This document shows, in pieces, positions 55,984 to 64,000 of a stretch of DNA of 64,000 bases. Every line of letters begins with the position of its first letter. The first letter of the stretch is position 1. The notes beneath the pieces were generated by a model. The model worked only from the letters and a program-made list of their open reading frames with translations. It ran no database searches and had not been told where the DNA came from. Origin of the DNA: Bacteroidales bacterium. GTDB taxonomy: Bacteria > Bacteroidota > Bacteroidia > Bacteroidales > ML635J-15. The DNA lies in NCBI GenBank assembly GCA_003249955.1, contig QKHS01000042.1, positions 1 through 64,000 on the forward strand, in the 5' to 3' direction. Both the position numbers and the translations under genes were made by a program.

Positions 55984-56721
55984 ATGAAAACAATAAGACT
56001 CATAATTTATAAAATATTCGGGCTTAAAGCCTATCTCAGAATTGTCTCACGGGTTTATATTATGTCGGTAAAAGCTGGATTTGGCAAAAAAAAATATCCT
56101 GAACTATACTATCTTAAATCAATTATAAAACCTGGTTACAACTGCATTGATATAGGTGCAAACATGGGATATTATTCTGTATTTATGTCAAAATACGCAG
56201 GCGCCGCGGGAAAAGTTTATGCTGTTGAACCGGTTCCGCTCTTTGCCGGGATATGGAAAAAAAATGTCCGCAGATGTAAAAATAAAAATCTTATTCTTTT
56301 CAATTACGCTCTCGGAGCACAGGAAACTACCGTAGAAATGGGTATGCCTTTTATAAACGGGGTGGTACACCATGGGATGACAAAAGTAGTTACAGAAGAA
56401 TCTGCCGGATATGAAAAAAAGTTCAGGGTTGAAATGAAAAATCCCGACATCCTTTTCTCTGGAATTGAAAAAATTGATTTTATAAAAGTTGACGTAGAAG
56501 GCTACGAAAGTATTGTTTTTGAAAATATGACAGAGCTGTTAAAAAAGCACAAGCCATTTATTCAAAGCGAACTTAGCGGATCAGAAAACAGAAATGCAGT
56601 AATTAACCTGTTAAAATCAATTGACTACAAAGTGTATATCTTAAAAAACAATGAAATAACCGAAGCTGATCAGGACACAATAAATTCCTATGCCGGCGAT
56701 TTCTATTTTAAAATAAAGTAA
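55984..56721 (+). CDS. FkbM-family methyltransferase
   Basis: 245 residues. The SAM-binding motif I is CIDIGANMGYYSVFMSKYAG near residue 55, followed by VYAVEPVP. The FkbM signature IDFIKVDVEGYESIVFENM is near residue 160. FkbM enzymes are O-methyltransferases for sugars or polyketides; in bacteria many act on surface glycans. The substrate is unknown. It starts directly after the DUF4834 stop. Confidence 0.9.
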   Translation: MKTIRLIIYKIFGLKAYLRIVSRVYIMSVKAGFGKKKYPELYYLKSIIKPGYNCIDIGANMGYYSVFMSKYAGAAGKVYAVEPVPLFAGIWKKNVRRCKNKNLILFNYALGAQETTVEMGMPFINGVVHHGMTKVVTEESAGYEKKFRVEMKNPDILFSGIEKIDFIKVDVEGYESIVFENMTELLKKHKPFIQSELSGSENRNAVINLLKSIDYKVYILKNNEITEADQDTINSYAGDFYFKIK

Positions 56722-56730
56722 GTTGTCAAA

Positions 56731-58155
56731 ATGAGAATCTTCATTTTAATTCTGTTAATTTCGCTGACAATCGCTAATGCTAACGAATTATCTGCTCACA
56801 AACGGGCAAAATATAATATAGTAATAGACACTGACGGCGGAGTTGATGACTTTAAAGCAATTACCTGTTTTGCGGCATCAAAAGATTTTAATATAAATTG
56901 CATAACCACTGTTGACGGGGTTCTCGATCCTGAGACCGGAGCAGAATACATAAGCAAAACCCTTCAAATTTATCACCACGAAGGAATTCCGGTAGGCGCC
57001 GGATCAGATTATAAATCCTCTAAGAAATATGCAAAACATGCAAGCCTTTATTGGAAAAATTTATTTCCTGAAAGTGATAAAAAAGATTTCAGAGATGCTG
57101 TGGAATTACTTGATTTTTCGATAAAAAACGAAAAAAAGAGAACAATTATCATTGCAGCAGGACCATTATCAAACATTGCAGAAATGCTCGAAAAACATCC
57201 CGAAAATGCCGCAAAAACAGAAATGATTTTATGGTATTCAGAATGGTCAACAAAACCGGAGGGATACAATTATGAACAGAATAAAGACGCATACGATAAA
57301 ATAATTGAAAGCAAGGTTCCGCTGAAAATAATTTCAGGAAACGGGATGAGTTATCCCGATGATTTTCTTGGGATCTGTAAAGAAATAAATTCTGTCTATT
57401 CACAAACCATGTTCAGGTTTCTTTCATCTCAGAATAATGATAAAATATGGCTCTGGGACGAAATGCTGTCCTTATACCTGCTTTATCCTACATTATTTGA
57501 TGAAGAACCGGTTGCAGAATATTGCAGAAAAGTAACTCCAAAAGCCGACAGTTATTTTGACATATTAATTACAGGAATCCTTAACAGCGACAAGCCAGAG
57601 CCCGGAGTTGTGTTTAATGAAATCCCCAGCTCAGGTTATATGTTAATTAACGATGTAAATGATGTAGCTGCTGAACTAATTGCAAATCACGGTTATACAG
57701 AATTCAAAATTACATCTTTGGCCTCAGAAATACATTCTCACATGGGAATTTATTCAATTTTGGGAGCAAAAACCGGATTACGGATAATGGAATACCTTCA
57801 TGCCGGACTCGATGAAATCGAGATTATTTCATATGCCGGATTTGATCCTCCTGTTAGTTGTTTTAATGACGGGTTACAGGTAGGAACAGGTTCTACAATA
57901 GGATACGGAACCATATCGGTCGATACTACCCAAGGTATTAAACCTGCTGTTTTGGTAAAGTATAACGGGCGTGAAATTTTATTTTCTCTAAAGCCTGAGC
58001 TTATTGCAAAAATACGTAAAGATGTAGGTGAACTTATCAAAACCTACGGACTTGAAAGCGAATTATACTGGAAAAAGCTAAGAGAAATATCAATATCAGA
58101 ATACTGGCTTAAAATGAGCAGATATGAAATTCTGGATATAACCGTGATTAAATAA
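56731..58155 (+). CDS. Exported nucleoside hydrolase fused to an FmdE-like domain
   Basis: 474 residues in two parts. A signal peptide (1-about 18) is followed by an inosine-uridine nucleoside hydrolase domain (about 28-290) with DTDGGVDDFKA (residues 33-43, the Ca-binding motif), GPLSNIA (144-150) and the late Asp in LWDEML (241-246), so the catalytic set seems intact. From about 325 to 470 the sequence turns into an FmdE-like domain: SEIHSHMGIYSILGAKTGLR, then CFNDGLQVGTGSTIGYG with C377 and D380. FmdE domains occur with formylmethanofuran dehydrogenases and elsewhere without known function. The fusion suggests a periplasmic nucleosidase that couples to a metal- or cofactor-binding domain; that link is inference. 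It is last in the rpoN unit, 9 bases after the FkbM gene. Confidence 0.8.
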   Translation: MRIFILILLISLTIANANELSAHKRAKYNIVIDTDGGVDDFKAITCFAASKDFNINCITTVDGVLDPETGAEYISKTLQIYHHEGIPVGAGSDYKSSKKYAKHASLYWKNLFPESDKKDFRDAVELLDFSIKNEKKRTIIIAAGPLSNIAEMLEKHPENAAKTEMILWYSEWSTKPEGYNYEQNKDAYDKIIESKVPLKIISGNGMSYPDDFLGICKEINSVYSQTMFRFLSSQNNDKIWLWDEMLSLYLLYPTLFDEEPVAEYCRKVTPKADSYFDILITGILNSDKPEPGVVFNEIPSSGYMLINDVNDVAAELIANHGYTEFKITSLASEIHSHMGIYSILGAKTGLRIMEYLHAGLDEIEIISYAGFDPPVSCFNDGLQVGTGSTIGYGTISVDTTQGIKPAVLVKYNGREILFSLKPELIAKIRKDVGELIKTYGLESELYWKKLREISISEYWLKMSRYEILDITVIK

Positions 58156-58212
58156 ATATAATTCAGCGATCTGTTCTTCAGAGTGATTAAAATGCGAAAA
58201 TAATTTCTGAAA

Positions 58213-60135
58213 TTACTCAGTGATCACAATCTTCTCAAAAGTAGTTTTCCCCTCTCCCGTTAGTTTTAACGTGTAAATTCCTTTGGCAAAATCTGATAAA
58301 TCTGCCGGATATGTATTTCCGTCAAAATAAAATTCCCCGGATTTTTTACCTTCTGCATTAAAAATCTCAACATAATAAGAGCCGGATTTTTCAGTCATAA
58401 TATTAAATCTGCCATCAGAAGGATTAGGAAATATCTTTGCGGGATCTGTATATATCTCCTTATCCGAAGATTGAATGATGGAGATATCTGCTAATACTGC
58501 CGACGATGGATTTACTATCACATTAACAACGTTACCTTCAACCGGGATATGATATGTGCAGTAATTTGCATTAACCGGCTGTCTTGTCACAAAATATGTG
58601 TCATCATCATAAACAATTTTGAATTCCATAGGAATTGTAAACAACTCTGTTACGGCAGAAGTCGTCTGATTCATTTCTATACTGACTTCATTTCCGGACT
58701 GCCACCAGACAACTGAATAAGTAGGAAATCCTTCACCGTAATACCATTCTTCAAAAAACGGATCAAAATCAATACCTGTCTGAGTTTCGAGAACTGCTTT
58801 AAGATCTTCTGCGGTAGCTGTAGAGTTGCCATACTCACTTAAAAATTCCCGTAAAACAGAAAAGAACGATTCGTCATTATCAATCATGTATCTTATCATA
58901 TGAACCAGGCATGCTCCTTTTCTGTATGTTAATCTGTAATTAAATACCCTGCCTACATTGCTTAATTCTTCAAACGGTACATATACGGAACCTGTAGGTG
59001 CTTCTTTGGCCAAAGCCTGACAACCATTAAGCCAGCCAAGTTCATAACCATCCGGATGCAAATAATCTTCCGACATATATTCCCCGTAACTTGCAAAACC
59101 TTCATTAATCCAGATATCCTGCCAGTTTGCACAGGTAAGATAATCTCCGAACCATGAATGTGCCAGTTCGTGAGTAACAAGAGTAAAGTCAAAACTCCCC
59201 AAAGTTGTCATTGTCTGGTGTTCCATTCCTCCACCCAAAGGTACTATGCAATGCCCGTATTTTTCCATATGGTGAGGGAATAGTCCCCAATGATCAGAAT
59301 ACATTACAAGCATGTCTTCTGTTCTGTTAATATTTGCAATATAAGTATCCAGATAAGTTGAATTATCAGGAATGAAATTCTGAACAAGAACCTGAGTTGA
59401 AAAATTCGGGATGTCTGCATTAAAAGAATAATCCTGATACTCACCTATAGCTACTGAAATAAGATAAAAATCTATAGGATACGAAGATTGCCATTCCATC
59501 CTTTTTTCCCCGCCTCCAACATTTATCTCGTTTACCAAAAGACCGTTTGATCCGGCTTTAAGGTTTTCGGGAATAGTTACGTAACAATATGATGAGTCCG
59601 CTTTATCGGACAACACCTGCTTGCATGGAAACCAGTACTTTGCAGCATAAGGTTCTGACAGCGAATATGTAAAATCGTAATTCCCGGTGCCATACCATTC
59701 AGATTCGTTGAACATTCCGTCCGAAGGTGTACCATGGTAAAAAATCTGCGCCGACACATCATAATCAGCATTATAATCAGATAAATGTGAATAATCCACT
59801 ACTATAATATCGGAAGAATGTGTAAATGATTTGATTTCTCCGTTTATCTTAACAGAATCAACAGTCATATCTGATTTAAGATCGAAGACCAGTTCATTAC
59901 TATACTCAGGCAAAAGATTGAGATCTATTATGACACTTCCTGACACATCTACAGAAGCGTTATCCATTGTAATATTCAGGAAATAAAAACCCACATCATA
60001 ATAATCCAGTCTGGGGTCATTCTCCTGATCCCCGGCTTTACTGAATTTGTATGAATGTTTAAAAAAATCGTACTCCTGAGAATAAGATAATAAACACACT
60101 ACTGATAACAAAATCAGAATCGCAATCTTTTTCAT
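58213..60135 (-). CDS. T9SS-exported M1-family aminopeptidase
   Basis: 640 residues. A signal peptide (1-19) is followed by an M1 N-terminal beta-saddle and the catalytic domain: GGGMEHQTM replaces the GxMEN substrate motif, and HELAHSWFGD with the following INEGFASY supplies HExxH...E. The last 80 residues are a T9SS type A sorting domain (IFPNPSDGRFNI, GIYTLKLTGEG). By family it removes N-terminal amino acids from peptides at the cell surface. It is 13 bases downstream of the alkD-like gene on the same strand. Confidence 0.93.
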   Translation of the reverse strand: MKKIAILILLSVVCLLSYSQEYDFFKHSYKFSKAGDQENDPRLDYYDVGFYFLNITMDNASVDVSGSVIIDLNLLPEYSNELVFDLKSDMTVDSVKINGEIKSFTHSSDIIVVDYSHLSDYNADYDVSAQIFYHGTPSDGMFNESEWYGTGNYDFTYSLSEPYAAKYWFPCKQVLSDKADSSYCYVTIPENLKAGSNGLLVNEINVGGGEKRMEWQSSYPIDFYLISVAIGEYQDYSFNADIPNFSTQVLVQNFIPDNSTYLDTYIANINRTEDMLVMYSDHWGLFPHHMEKYGHCIVPLGGGMEHQTMTTLGSFDFTLVTHELAHSWFGDYLTCANWQDIWINEGFASYGEYMSEDYLHPDGYELGWLNGCQALAKEAPTGSVYVPFEELSNVGRVFNYRLTYRKGACLVHMIRYMIDNDESFFSVLREFLSEYGNSTATAEDLKAVLETQTGIDFDPFFEEWYYGEGFPTYSVVWWQSGNEVSIEMNQTTSAVTELFTIPMEFKIVYDDDTYFVTRQPVNANYCTYHIPVEGNVVNVIVNPSSAVLADISIIQSSDKEIYTDPAKIFPNPSDGRFNIMTEKSGSYYVEIFNAEGKKSGEFYFDGNTYPADLSDFAKGIYTLKLTGEGKTTFEKIVITE

Positions 60136-60148
60136 ATGTGTACAGTTT

Positions 60149-60844
60149 TTAGGTAATTAAGCCTTTATCGTCAATCCATTTAATAGCTTCACGTTTACTT
60201 AAAGTTTTAAGCGAAGTATTTTGAATAATAAAATTTAAAACCCATCTGTAATCTGTTTTTGAATATTCTCTGAGAGACCAGCCTATTGCTTTCTGAATAA
60301 AGAAATCATTTTGTGCGGCATTCTCAAGTATGTGTCTGGTAAGAATTTCCGTGTTGGTATTCTTCTTGTAAGAAAGCTGATATATAATCGAAACTCTCTT
60401 AAGCCATACATTACGTGACTGACTCCATGAATCAGTCATAGCAACAGCAAGATTCGGGTATTTAAGGAAAAACGGGGAAATAATCTTACTGCTTATAAGA
60501 TCAACACTGTCCCACCATGATTTTGTGAGAATCAGACTTTCAAAATAAACAATATCGGTAGGAGACCATTTGCGTTTGTGCTTCAAAAGCATCTGAACAG
60601 CAAAATAATGGTATTCTCTTTCCGGCAGATTGAATAATTCTTTAACCAGAATTTTAGTCTCGTCATATGCAGGAATAGGAAAAGTGTTAAAGAATATCTT
60701 AAACAAATCTTTTCTTCGCGGAGCCGTAATCCCCAAAAACGGGAAATTATACTTCATATACTTAGACATTGCTTCCGCATCTTCTGCATTATGATGTTTT
60801 TCAAAAAAAACCTTTACTTTTTTTACATAATCCGACAATAACAT
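60149..60844 (-). CDS. AlkD-like DNA alkylation repair protein
   Basis: 231 residues, entirely helical, a HEAT-like repeat protein of the AlkD family. EYHYFAVQMLLKHKRKW, TKSWWDSVDLIS and FFIQKAIGWSLREYSKTD carry the conserved Trp, Asp and Arg that line the DNA cleft. By family it is a glycosylase that excises N3- and N7-alkylated bases without flipping them. It heads a two-gene unit with the aminopeptidase gene, an unrelated function. Confidence 0.93.
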   Translation of the reverse strand: MLLSDYVKKVKVFFEKHHNAEDAEAMSKYMKYNFPFLGITAPRRKDLFKIFFNTFPIPAYDETKILVKELFNLPEREYHYFAVQMLLKHKRKWSPTDIVYFESLILTKSWWDSVDLISSKIISPFFLKYPNLAVAMTDSWSQSRNVWLKRVSIIYQLSYKKNTNTEILTRHILENAAQNDFFIQKAIGWSLREYSKTDYRWVLNFIIQNTSLKTLSKREAIKWIDDKGLIT

Positions 60845-60901
60845 ATCCGAAATTTTTTTACTTATAAATGATAATTACTCAAACCAATTTTTATCCTCAC
60901 A

Positions 60902-60909
60902 CAAAAATA
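60902..60909 (-). promoter_or_regulatory. Bacteroidota -7 element, alkD-like operon
   Basis: The minus strand reads TATTTTTG (TAnnTTTG), 58 bases before the ATG at 60844. Confidence 0.4.
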
Positions 60910-61003
60910 CTTAAATAAAAGCTTATTTCAAAAATAAAAAGTATAATAACTCAAAATAATGCAATATTTTATATCAGTATTTTGTAAATTGCGGATAAAT
61001 ACG

Positions 61004-61011
61004 TACTTTTA
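61004..61011 (+). promoter_or_regulatory. Near-consensus -7 element, lpxK
   Basis: TACTTTTA, one mismatch to TAnnTTTG, 20 bases before the chosen ATG at 61032. Confidence 0.35.
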
Positions 61012-61031
61012 TGTTCGTATTTTTTTTGCTT

Positions 61032-62150
61032 ATGAAAGATAAACCTGGGATTTTGAGTTTTTTGTTTTTGTGGCCGGCAACTTTTTTGTACAGAATTGTT
61101 GTTTCATTGCGTAATTTTCTTTATGAAAACAATATTTTTAAGACAAAAGAGTATAACATGCCTATTATTTCAATAGGGAATATAAGTGTCGGAGGAACAG
61201 GAAAGACTCCGCATACTGAATTTATATTAAGGATGCTTAAAGATGAATTTAAGGTTGCTACCCTGAGCAGAGGTTACAAACGTAAAACAAAAGGATTCCG
61301 TATTGTAGAAACAACCGACTCGCATTTTGACTCAGGAGACGAACCTTTACAGATTAAGCAAAAATTTCCGGATGTGATAGTATCTGTTTGTGAAAGCAGA
61401 ACAGAAGGAGTAGAAAAATTAAGGGATCTTTATCCCGACTTAAACCTTATTATTCTTGATGATGCTTTTCAACACAGAAAAATAACCCCGGGACTTTCAA
61501 TTTTACTCAACAACTATAACCATCCCATTGCCAGCGATTATCTTTTACCTTTGGGCAGACTACGCGAACCACGTTCGGCAAGCCACAGGGCACATATTGT
61601 TATTTACAGCAAATGCCCGGAAAACTTAAAACCTATTGAACGAAGAATATTAAGTAAGGAAGTTGATATAATGCCATATCAATATTTGTTCTTTTCTACC
61701 TTAAAGTATCTTGATTTAAAACCTGTTTTCGAAAATAAAAACGAGAGCATAAGTACTGAAAATTTAAAAGAATTTAACGTAGTTGCTCTTACAGGAATTG
61801 CCAGATCCGGCAATCTTACAGAGTTTCTTGAGAAACACTGCAAGTCCGTAAGCCATCTTAAATACCCTGATCATTATAATTTTAACCGGAAAGATATAGC
61901 CGGGATACAGAAAATTTTCGCAGAAACAAGCGGGAATAAAATAATTATTGTTACAGAAAAAGATGCTGTGCGTCTAAAAAGCGATAATTTATTCGACGAC
62001 GAATTTAAAAAATATGTATATTGCATCCCTATTGAGGTTGAATTACTTTGTAGCGACGAGGAAAGAAAACATTTTGATAATCAAATATTTAGCTATGTCA
62101 GAAATAATAAAAGATACAGTAAGCTTTATAAAAACGCGTATTCAGGATGA
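61032..62150 (+). CDS. lpxK: Tetraacyldisaccharide 4'-kinase
   Basis: 372 residues. LpxK phosphorylates the lipid A disaccharide at the 4' position on the inner face of the membrane. The hydrophobic start (about 5-28) is the membrane anchor; the Walker A is GNISVGGTGKTPHTEF near residue 50, and LIILDDAFQHRKI is the Walker B-like segment. The ATG at 61032 is chosen over one 21 bases earlier, which overlaps the -7 element. The last 56 bases overlap punA in another frame. Confidence 0.93.
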   Translation: MKDKPGILSFLFLWPATFLYRIVVSLRNFLYENNIFKTKEYNMPIISIGNISVGGTGKTPHTEFILRMLKDEFKVATLSRGYKRKTKGFRIVETTDSHFDSGDEPLQIKQKFPDVIVSVCESRTEGVEKLRDLYPDLNLIILDDAFQHRKITPGLSILLNNYNHPIASDYLLPLGRLREPRSASHRAHIVIYSKCPENLKPIERRILSKEVDIMPYQYLFFSTLKYLDLKPVFENKNESISTENLKEFNVVALTGIARSGNLTEFLEKHCKSVSHLKYPDHYNFNRKDIAGIQKIFAETSGNKIIIVTEKDAVRLKSDNLFDDEFKKYVYCIPIEVELLCSDEERKHFDNQIFSYVRNNKRYSKLYKNAYSG

Positions 62151-62904
62151 GCCTGAAGTAGGGATAATTTTAGGAACCGGACTCGGTGGATTGGTTCGTG
62201 AAATTGACATTAAAGTAAGTATTCCGTATAATGAGATTCCGAATTTTCCGGTATCAACTGTCGAAGGTCACAGCGGAAAGCTTATATTTGGTAAGCTTGG
62301 AGGTAAAAATGTTGTTGCCATGCAGGGCAGATTTCATTATTATGAAGGATATCCCATGTCTCAGGTGATTTTTCCCGTAAGAGTTATGAAATATCTGGGA
62401 ATTAATACTTTATTCGTATCAAACGCAAGCGGTGGAGTTAACCCTGATTTCGAAATCGGCGATCTTATGATTATTACAGATCATATTTGCCTTGTTCCTA
62501 ATCCTTTAATCGGGAAACATAATCCTGAGTTTGGAGCCAGATTCCCCGATATGAGTGATGCTTATGATAAAAAACTGGTTGCCAAAGCAAAAGAAATCGC
62601 AAAGGAATCGGGGATTAAAGTCCGGGAAGGAGTATATACTGCCACTACAGGGCCTACTTTCGAAACACCTTCAGAATATAAATATTTCCGTATTATTGGG
62701 TCCGACACGGTAGGGATGTCAACAGTTCCTGAAGTAATAGCCGCACGTCAGATGGGAATTCCGTGTTTTGCCATGTCTATAATAACAGATTTGGGGGTTC
62801 CCGGAAAAATTGTTGAAGTAACCCACGAAGAAGTACAAAAAGTTGCAGCAGCAGCAGAAATAAAAATGACTAAAATTTTCACCAAAATGCTGGAAAACCT
62901 ATAG
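62095..62904 (+). CDS. punA: Purine-nucleoside phosphorylase, trimeric class I
   Basis: 269 residues. GIILGTGLGGL and EGHSGKLIFG hold the phosphate-binding residues, QGRFHYYEGYP and SNASGGVNPDF are family blocks, and GVYTATTGPTFETPSEY and VGMSTVPEVIAARQMG close the site, with Asn replaced or absent near the end. The enzyme splits purine nucleosides with phosphate. The ATG at 62095 gives the family start; an earlier open frame would lie deep in lpxK. It overlaps lpxK by 56 bases. The perfect hairpin after it ends the unit. Confidence 0.95.
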   Translation: MSEIIKDTVSFIKTRIQDEPEVGIILGTGLGGLVREIDIKVSIPYNEIPNFPVSTVEGHSGKLIFGKLGGKNVVAMQGRFHYYEGYPMSQVIFPVRVMKYLGINTLFVSNASGGVNPDFEIGDLMIITDHICLVPNPLIGKHNPEFGARFPDMSDAYDKKLVAKAKEIAKESGIKVREGVYTATTGPTFETPSEYKYFRIIGSDTVGMSTVPEVIAARQMGIPCFAMSIITDLGVPGKIVEVTHEEVQKVAAAAEIKMTKIFTKMLENL

Positions 62905-62920
62905 AACCGGAAAACTTATA

Positions 62921-62962
62921 AAACAAAAGAGGGATTTGACAAATCAAATCCCTCTTTTGTTT
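62921..62962. terminator. Bidirectional terminator
   Basis: A 19-bp perfect stem (left arm 62921-62939, right arm 62944-62962, loop CAAA). It serves punA on the plus strand and, because the stop of the minus-strand gene lies at 62961-62963, that gene as well. Confidence 0.92.
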
Positions 62963-64000
62963 ATTCTTCAACTGCCGATTTAATTATCGTCTCATATACT
63001 TTTTCCCAACCATCCCATTTTCCGTATCCTGATAATGATTCGTTGTGCCATAATGTTATAAGAGTTCCTCCATATTTCTGAGTATAATTTACAATCCCAA
63101 GGCATTGGGTTGTAGCTTCTTCTTTAGTAAGATTCTGATATTTTGCCAGACCTGCATCCATAATCATTGTCGGATAAAGCCAAAAGTCTGTCTTTACATT
63201 TGTCTTAAGGTTAAAAAACGGAACCGGAACAGTTATCCCCATTCTGAAACCTGGCATATCAGGATAAACCATTGAGAAATCTCTTTTTATACCTTCAACA
63301 ATTAAATCTTCGTAAGTGTAAGGAAATCTTACAAACAGATAATGCTGACGGGAAGAAAAAATTTCCTGTCCCGTAATTTTTTTCAGAATTCTAAGCTCCT
63401 TATTCCATATCTTCGGATGATTATTCCCCCTGTATGAGTTATGAATACCTATTGTATAATTCTTAACCAGTTCTGCAATAAGCTTTTTCACTGTTGTCCT
63501 TGAAGGAGAAATATTTCTGTCAAGATTCCCGAATCGTCCCACTAAGAAAAAATAGTAAGGAGACAATTCGTATTTAGTATGCAAGTCATTTATTTTGTCA
63601 AAACAAAACCACGGATCTTCTTCTTTTCCGGTAACTACCCTGATGCGTTTTTTTACTGCATCAAAATCTTTTTTAAACAGATCTCTTACAGCACCACCCA
63701 TTCCGCGGAAAAAGCCTTTTGACTTATACATAAAAACACTGTCCACATCAATAGTAGGGATGTATTTAAAACCCGGTTTATCAAAAATCAGGTCGGGGTA
63801 TAGTAACTTAAGCTCTTCAAGAAAAATCTCAGTCCAGATATTTACCGCCGGTTTCTGTAAAATTCCGATCTTCCTTGCTATGCTCATTTCGGAGGTAAAC
63901 CTTGTTAATGCATCTTTAGCAAAATGACCGTACTCTTCCATACGTGTCACATGCCAGAAAGTAGCAGCAAACAAATCGAATTTCGGCAACATAAATGACT
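62961..64000 (-). CDS. Polysaccharide deacetylase-like protein (5' end outside window)
   Basis: Minus-strand gene truncated by the window edge. The frame continues open to base 64000, and the visible part starts inside a conserved stretch (FDLFAATFWHVTRMEEY), so the ATG at 63992 is probably internal. About 346 residues are seen. TIDVDSVFMY holds the metal-binding Asp pair of NodB-like deacetylases, and IGIHNSYRGNNHP the His pair; LITLWHNESLSGYG lies near the end. These are the DUF7033-type polysaccharide deacetylases of the phylum. The substrate is unknown. Confidence 0.75.
   Translation of the reverse strand, partial: SFMLPKFDLFAATFWHVTRMEEYGHFAKDALTRFTSEMSIARKIGILQKPAVNIWTEIFLEELKLLYPDLIFDKPGFKYIPTIDVDSVFMYKSKGFFRGMGGAVRDLFKKDFDAVKKRIRVVTGKEEDPWFCFDKINDLHTKYELSPYYFFLVGRFGNLDRNISPSRTTVKKLIAELVKNYTIGIHNSYRGNNHPKIWNKELRILKKITGQEIFSSRQHYLFVRFPYTYEDLIVEGIKRDFSMVYPDMPGFRMGITVPVPFFNLKTNVKTDFWLYPTMIMDAGLAKYQNLTKEEATTQCLGIVNYTQKYGGTLITLWHNESLSGYGKWDGWEKVYETIIKSAVEE

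Noticed and set aside
62014..62094. Upstream start for punA
   Set aside because: It lies deep within lpxK and adds a non-conserved N-terminus.

Overview
The window is a contiguous stretch of an AT-rich chromosome from a member of the Bacteroidota, most likely an anaerobic or facultative, Bacteroidales-like lineage. Four things support this. Type IX secretion (T9SS) cargo domains occur on three proteins, and the T9SS component PorZ is present. The -7 promoter element TAnnTTTG stands 15-60 nt before many starts, and Shine-Dalgarno sequences are weak. Many neighbour pairs are typical of the phylum: rsfS-ftsH-cdsA, dxr-rseP, lpxK-punA, and an RND pump followed by a PG0541-type protein. I see no rRNA, tRNA, insertion sequence, phage or CRISPR array, so this is mostly core genome with some less conserved envelope genes.

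Layout. 1-3782: the 3' part of a giant secreted adhesin (80-residue repeats, HYR-like and SprB repeats, T9SS type B C-terminal domain). 4087-7782 (minus): a FucP-like sugar transporter and two tandem paralogous outer-membrane proteins. 7890-9389: gltX. 9823-16547: a TetR-controlled efflux operon (tetR, TolC, lipoprotein adaptor, RND permease, PII-like PG0541 protein). 16569-21087: mmcQ-like gene, era, phosphate transporter pair, der. 21280-32820: pheS, esterase, fumC, asnB, membrane proteins, UbiD-family decarboxylase, a T9SS-exported alpha/beta hydrolase and a secreted nuclease. 32963-34498 (minus): GH3-family protein. 34552-43010: cvpA, M23 peptidase, dxr, rseP, an unknown exported protein, rdgB, porZ, recO. 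43007-45403 (minus): DUF6686-like protein, thioredoxin-like protein, pyrC. 45507-47900: an MBOAT plus SGNH O-acyltransferase pair. 47903-48524 (minus): arfB and a DUF3820 gene. 48616-53591: rsfS, ftsH, cdsA, asnS. 53646-58155: an apparent operon beginning with rpoN and ending with a nucleoside hydrolase fused to an FmdE-like domain. 58213-60844 (minus): alkD-like gene and a T9SS-exported M1 aminopeptidase. 61032-62904: lpxK overlapping punA. 62961-64000 (minus): a polysaccharide-deacetylase-like gene that runs off the window.

How the genes fit together. The common theme is envelope biogenesis and export: lipid A (lpxK), phospholipid (cdsA), isoprenoid supply (dxr), membrane proteolysis (rseP, ftsH), cell-wall peptidase (M23), T9SS (porZ) with three of its cargo proteins, efflux, and probable surface-polymer acylation. 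These are interleaved with translation genes (gltX, pheS, asnS, era, der, rsfS, arfB). The least ordinary items are the exported nucleoside hydrolase-FmdE fusion, the PII-like gene attached to the efflux pump, a clean candidate TetR operator, and a 33-bp-spaced direct repeat in front of asnS.
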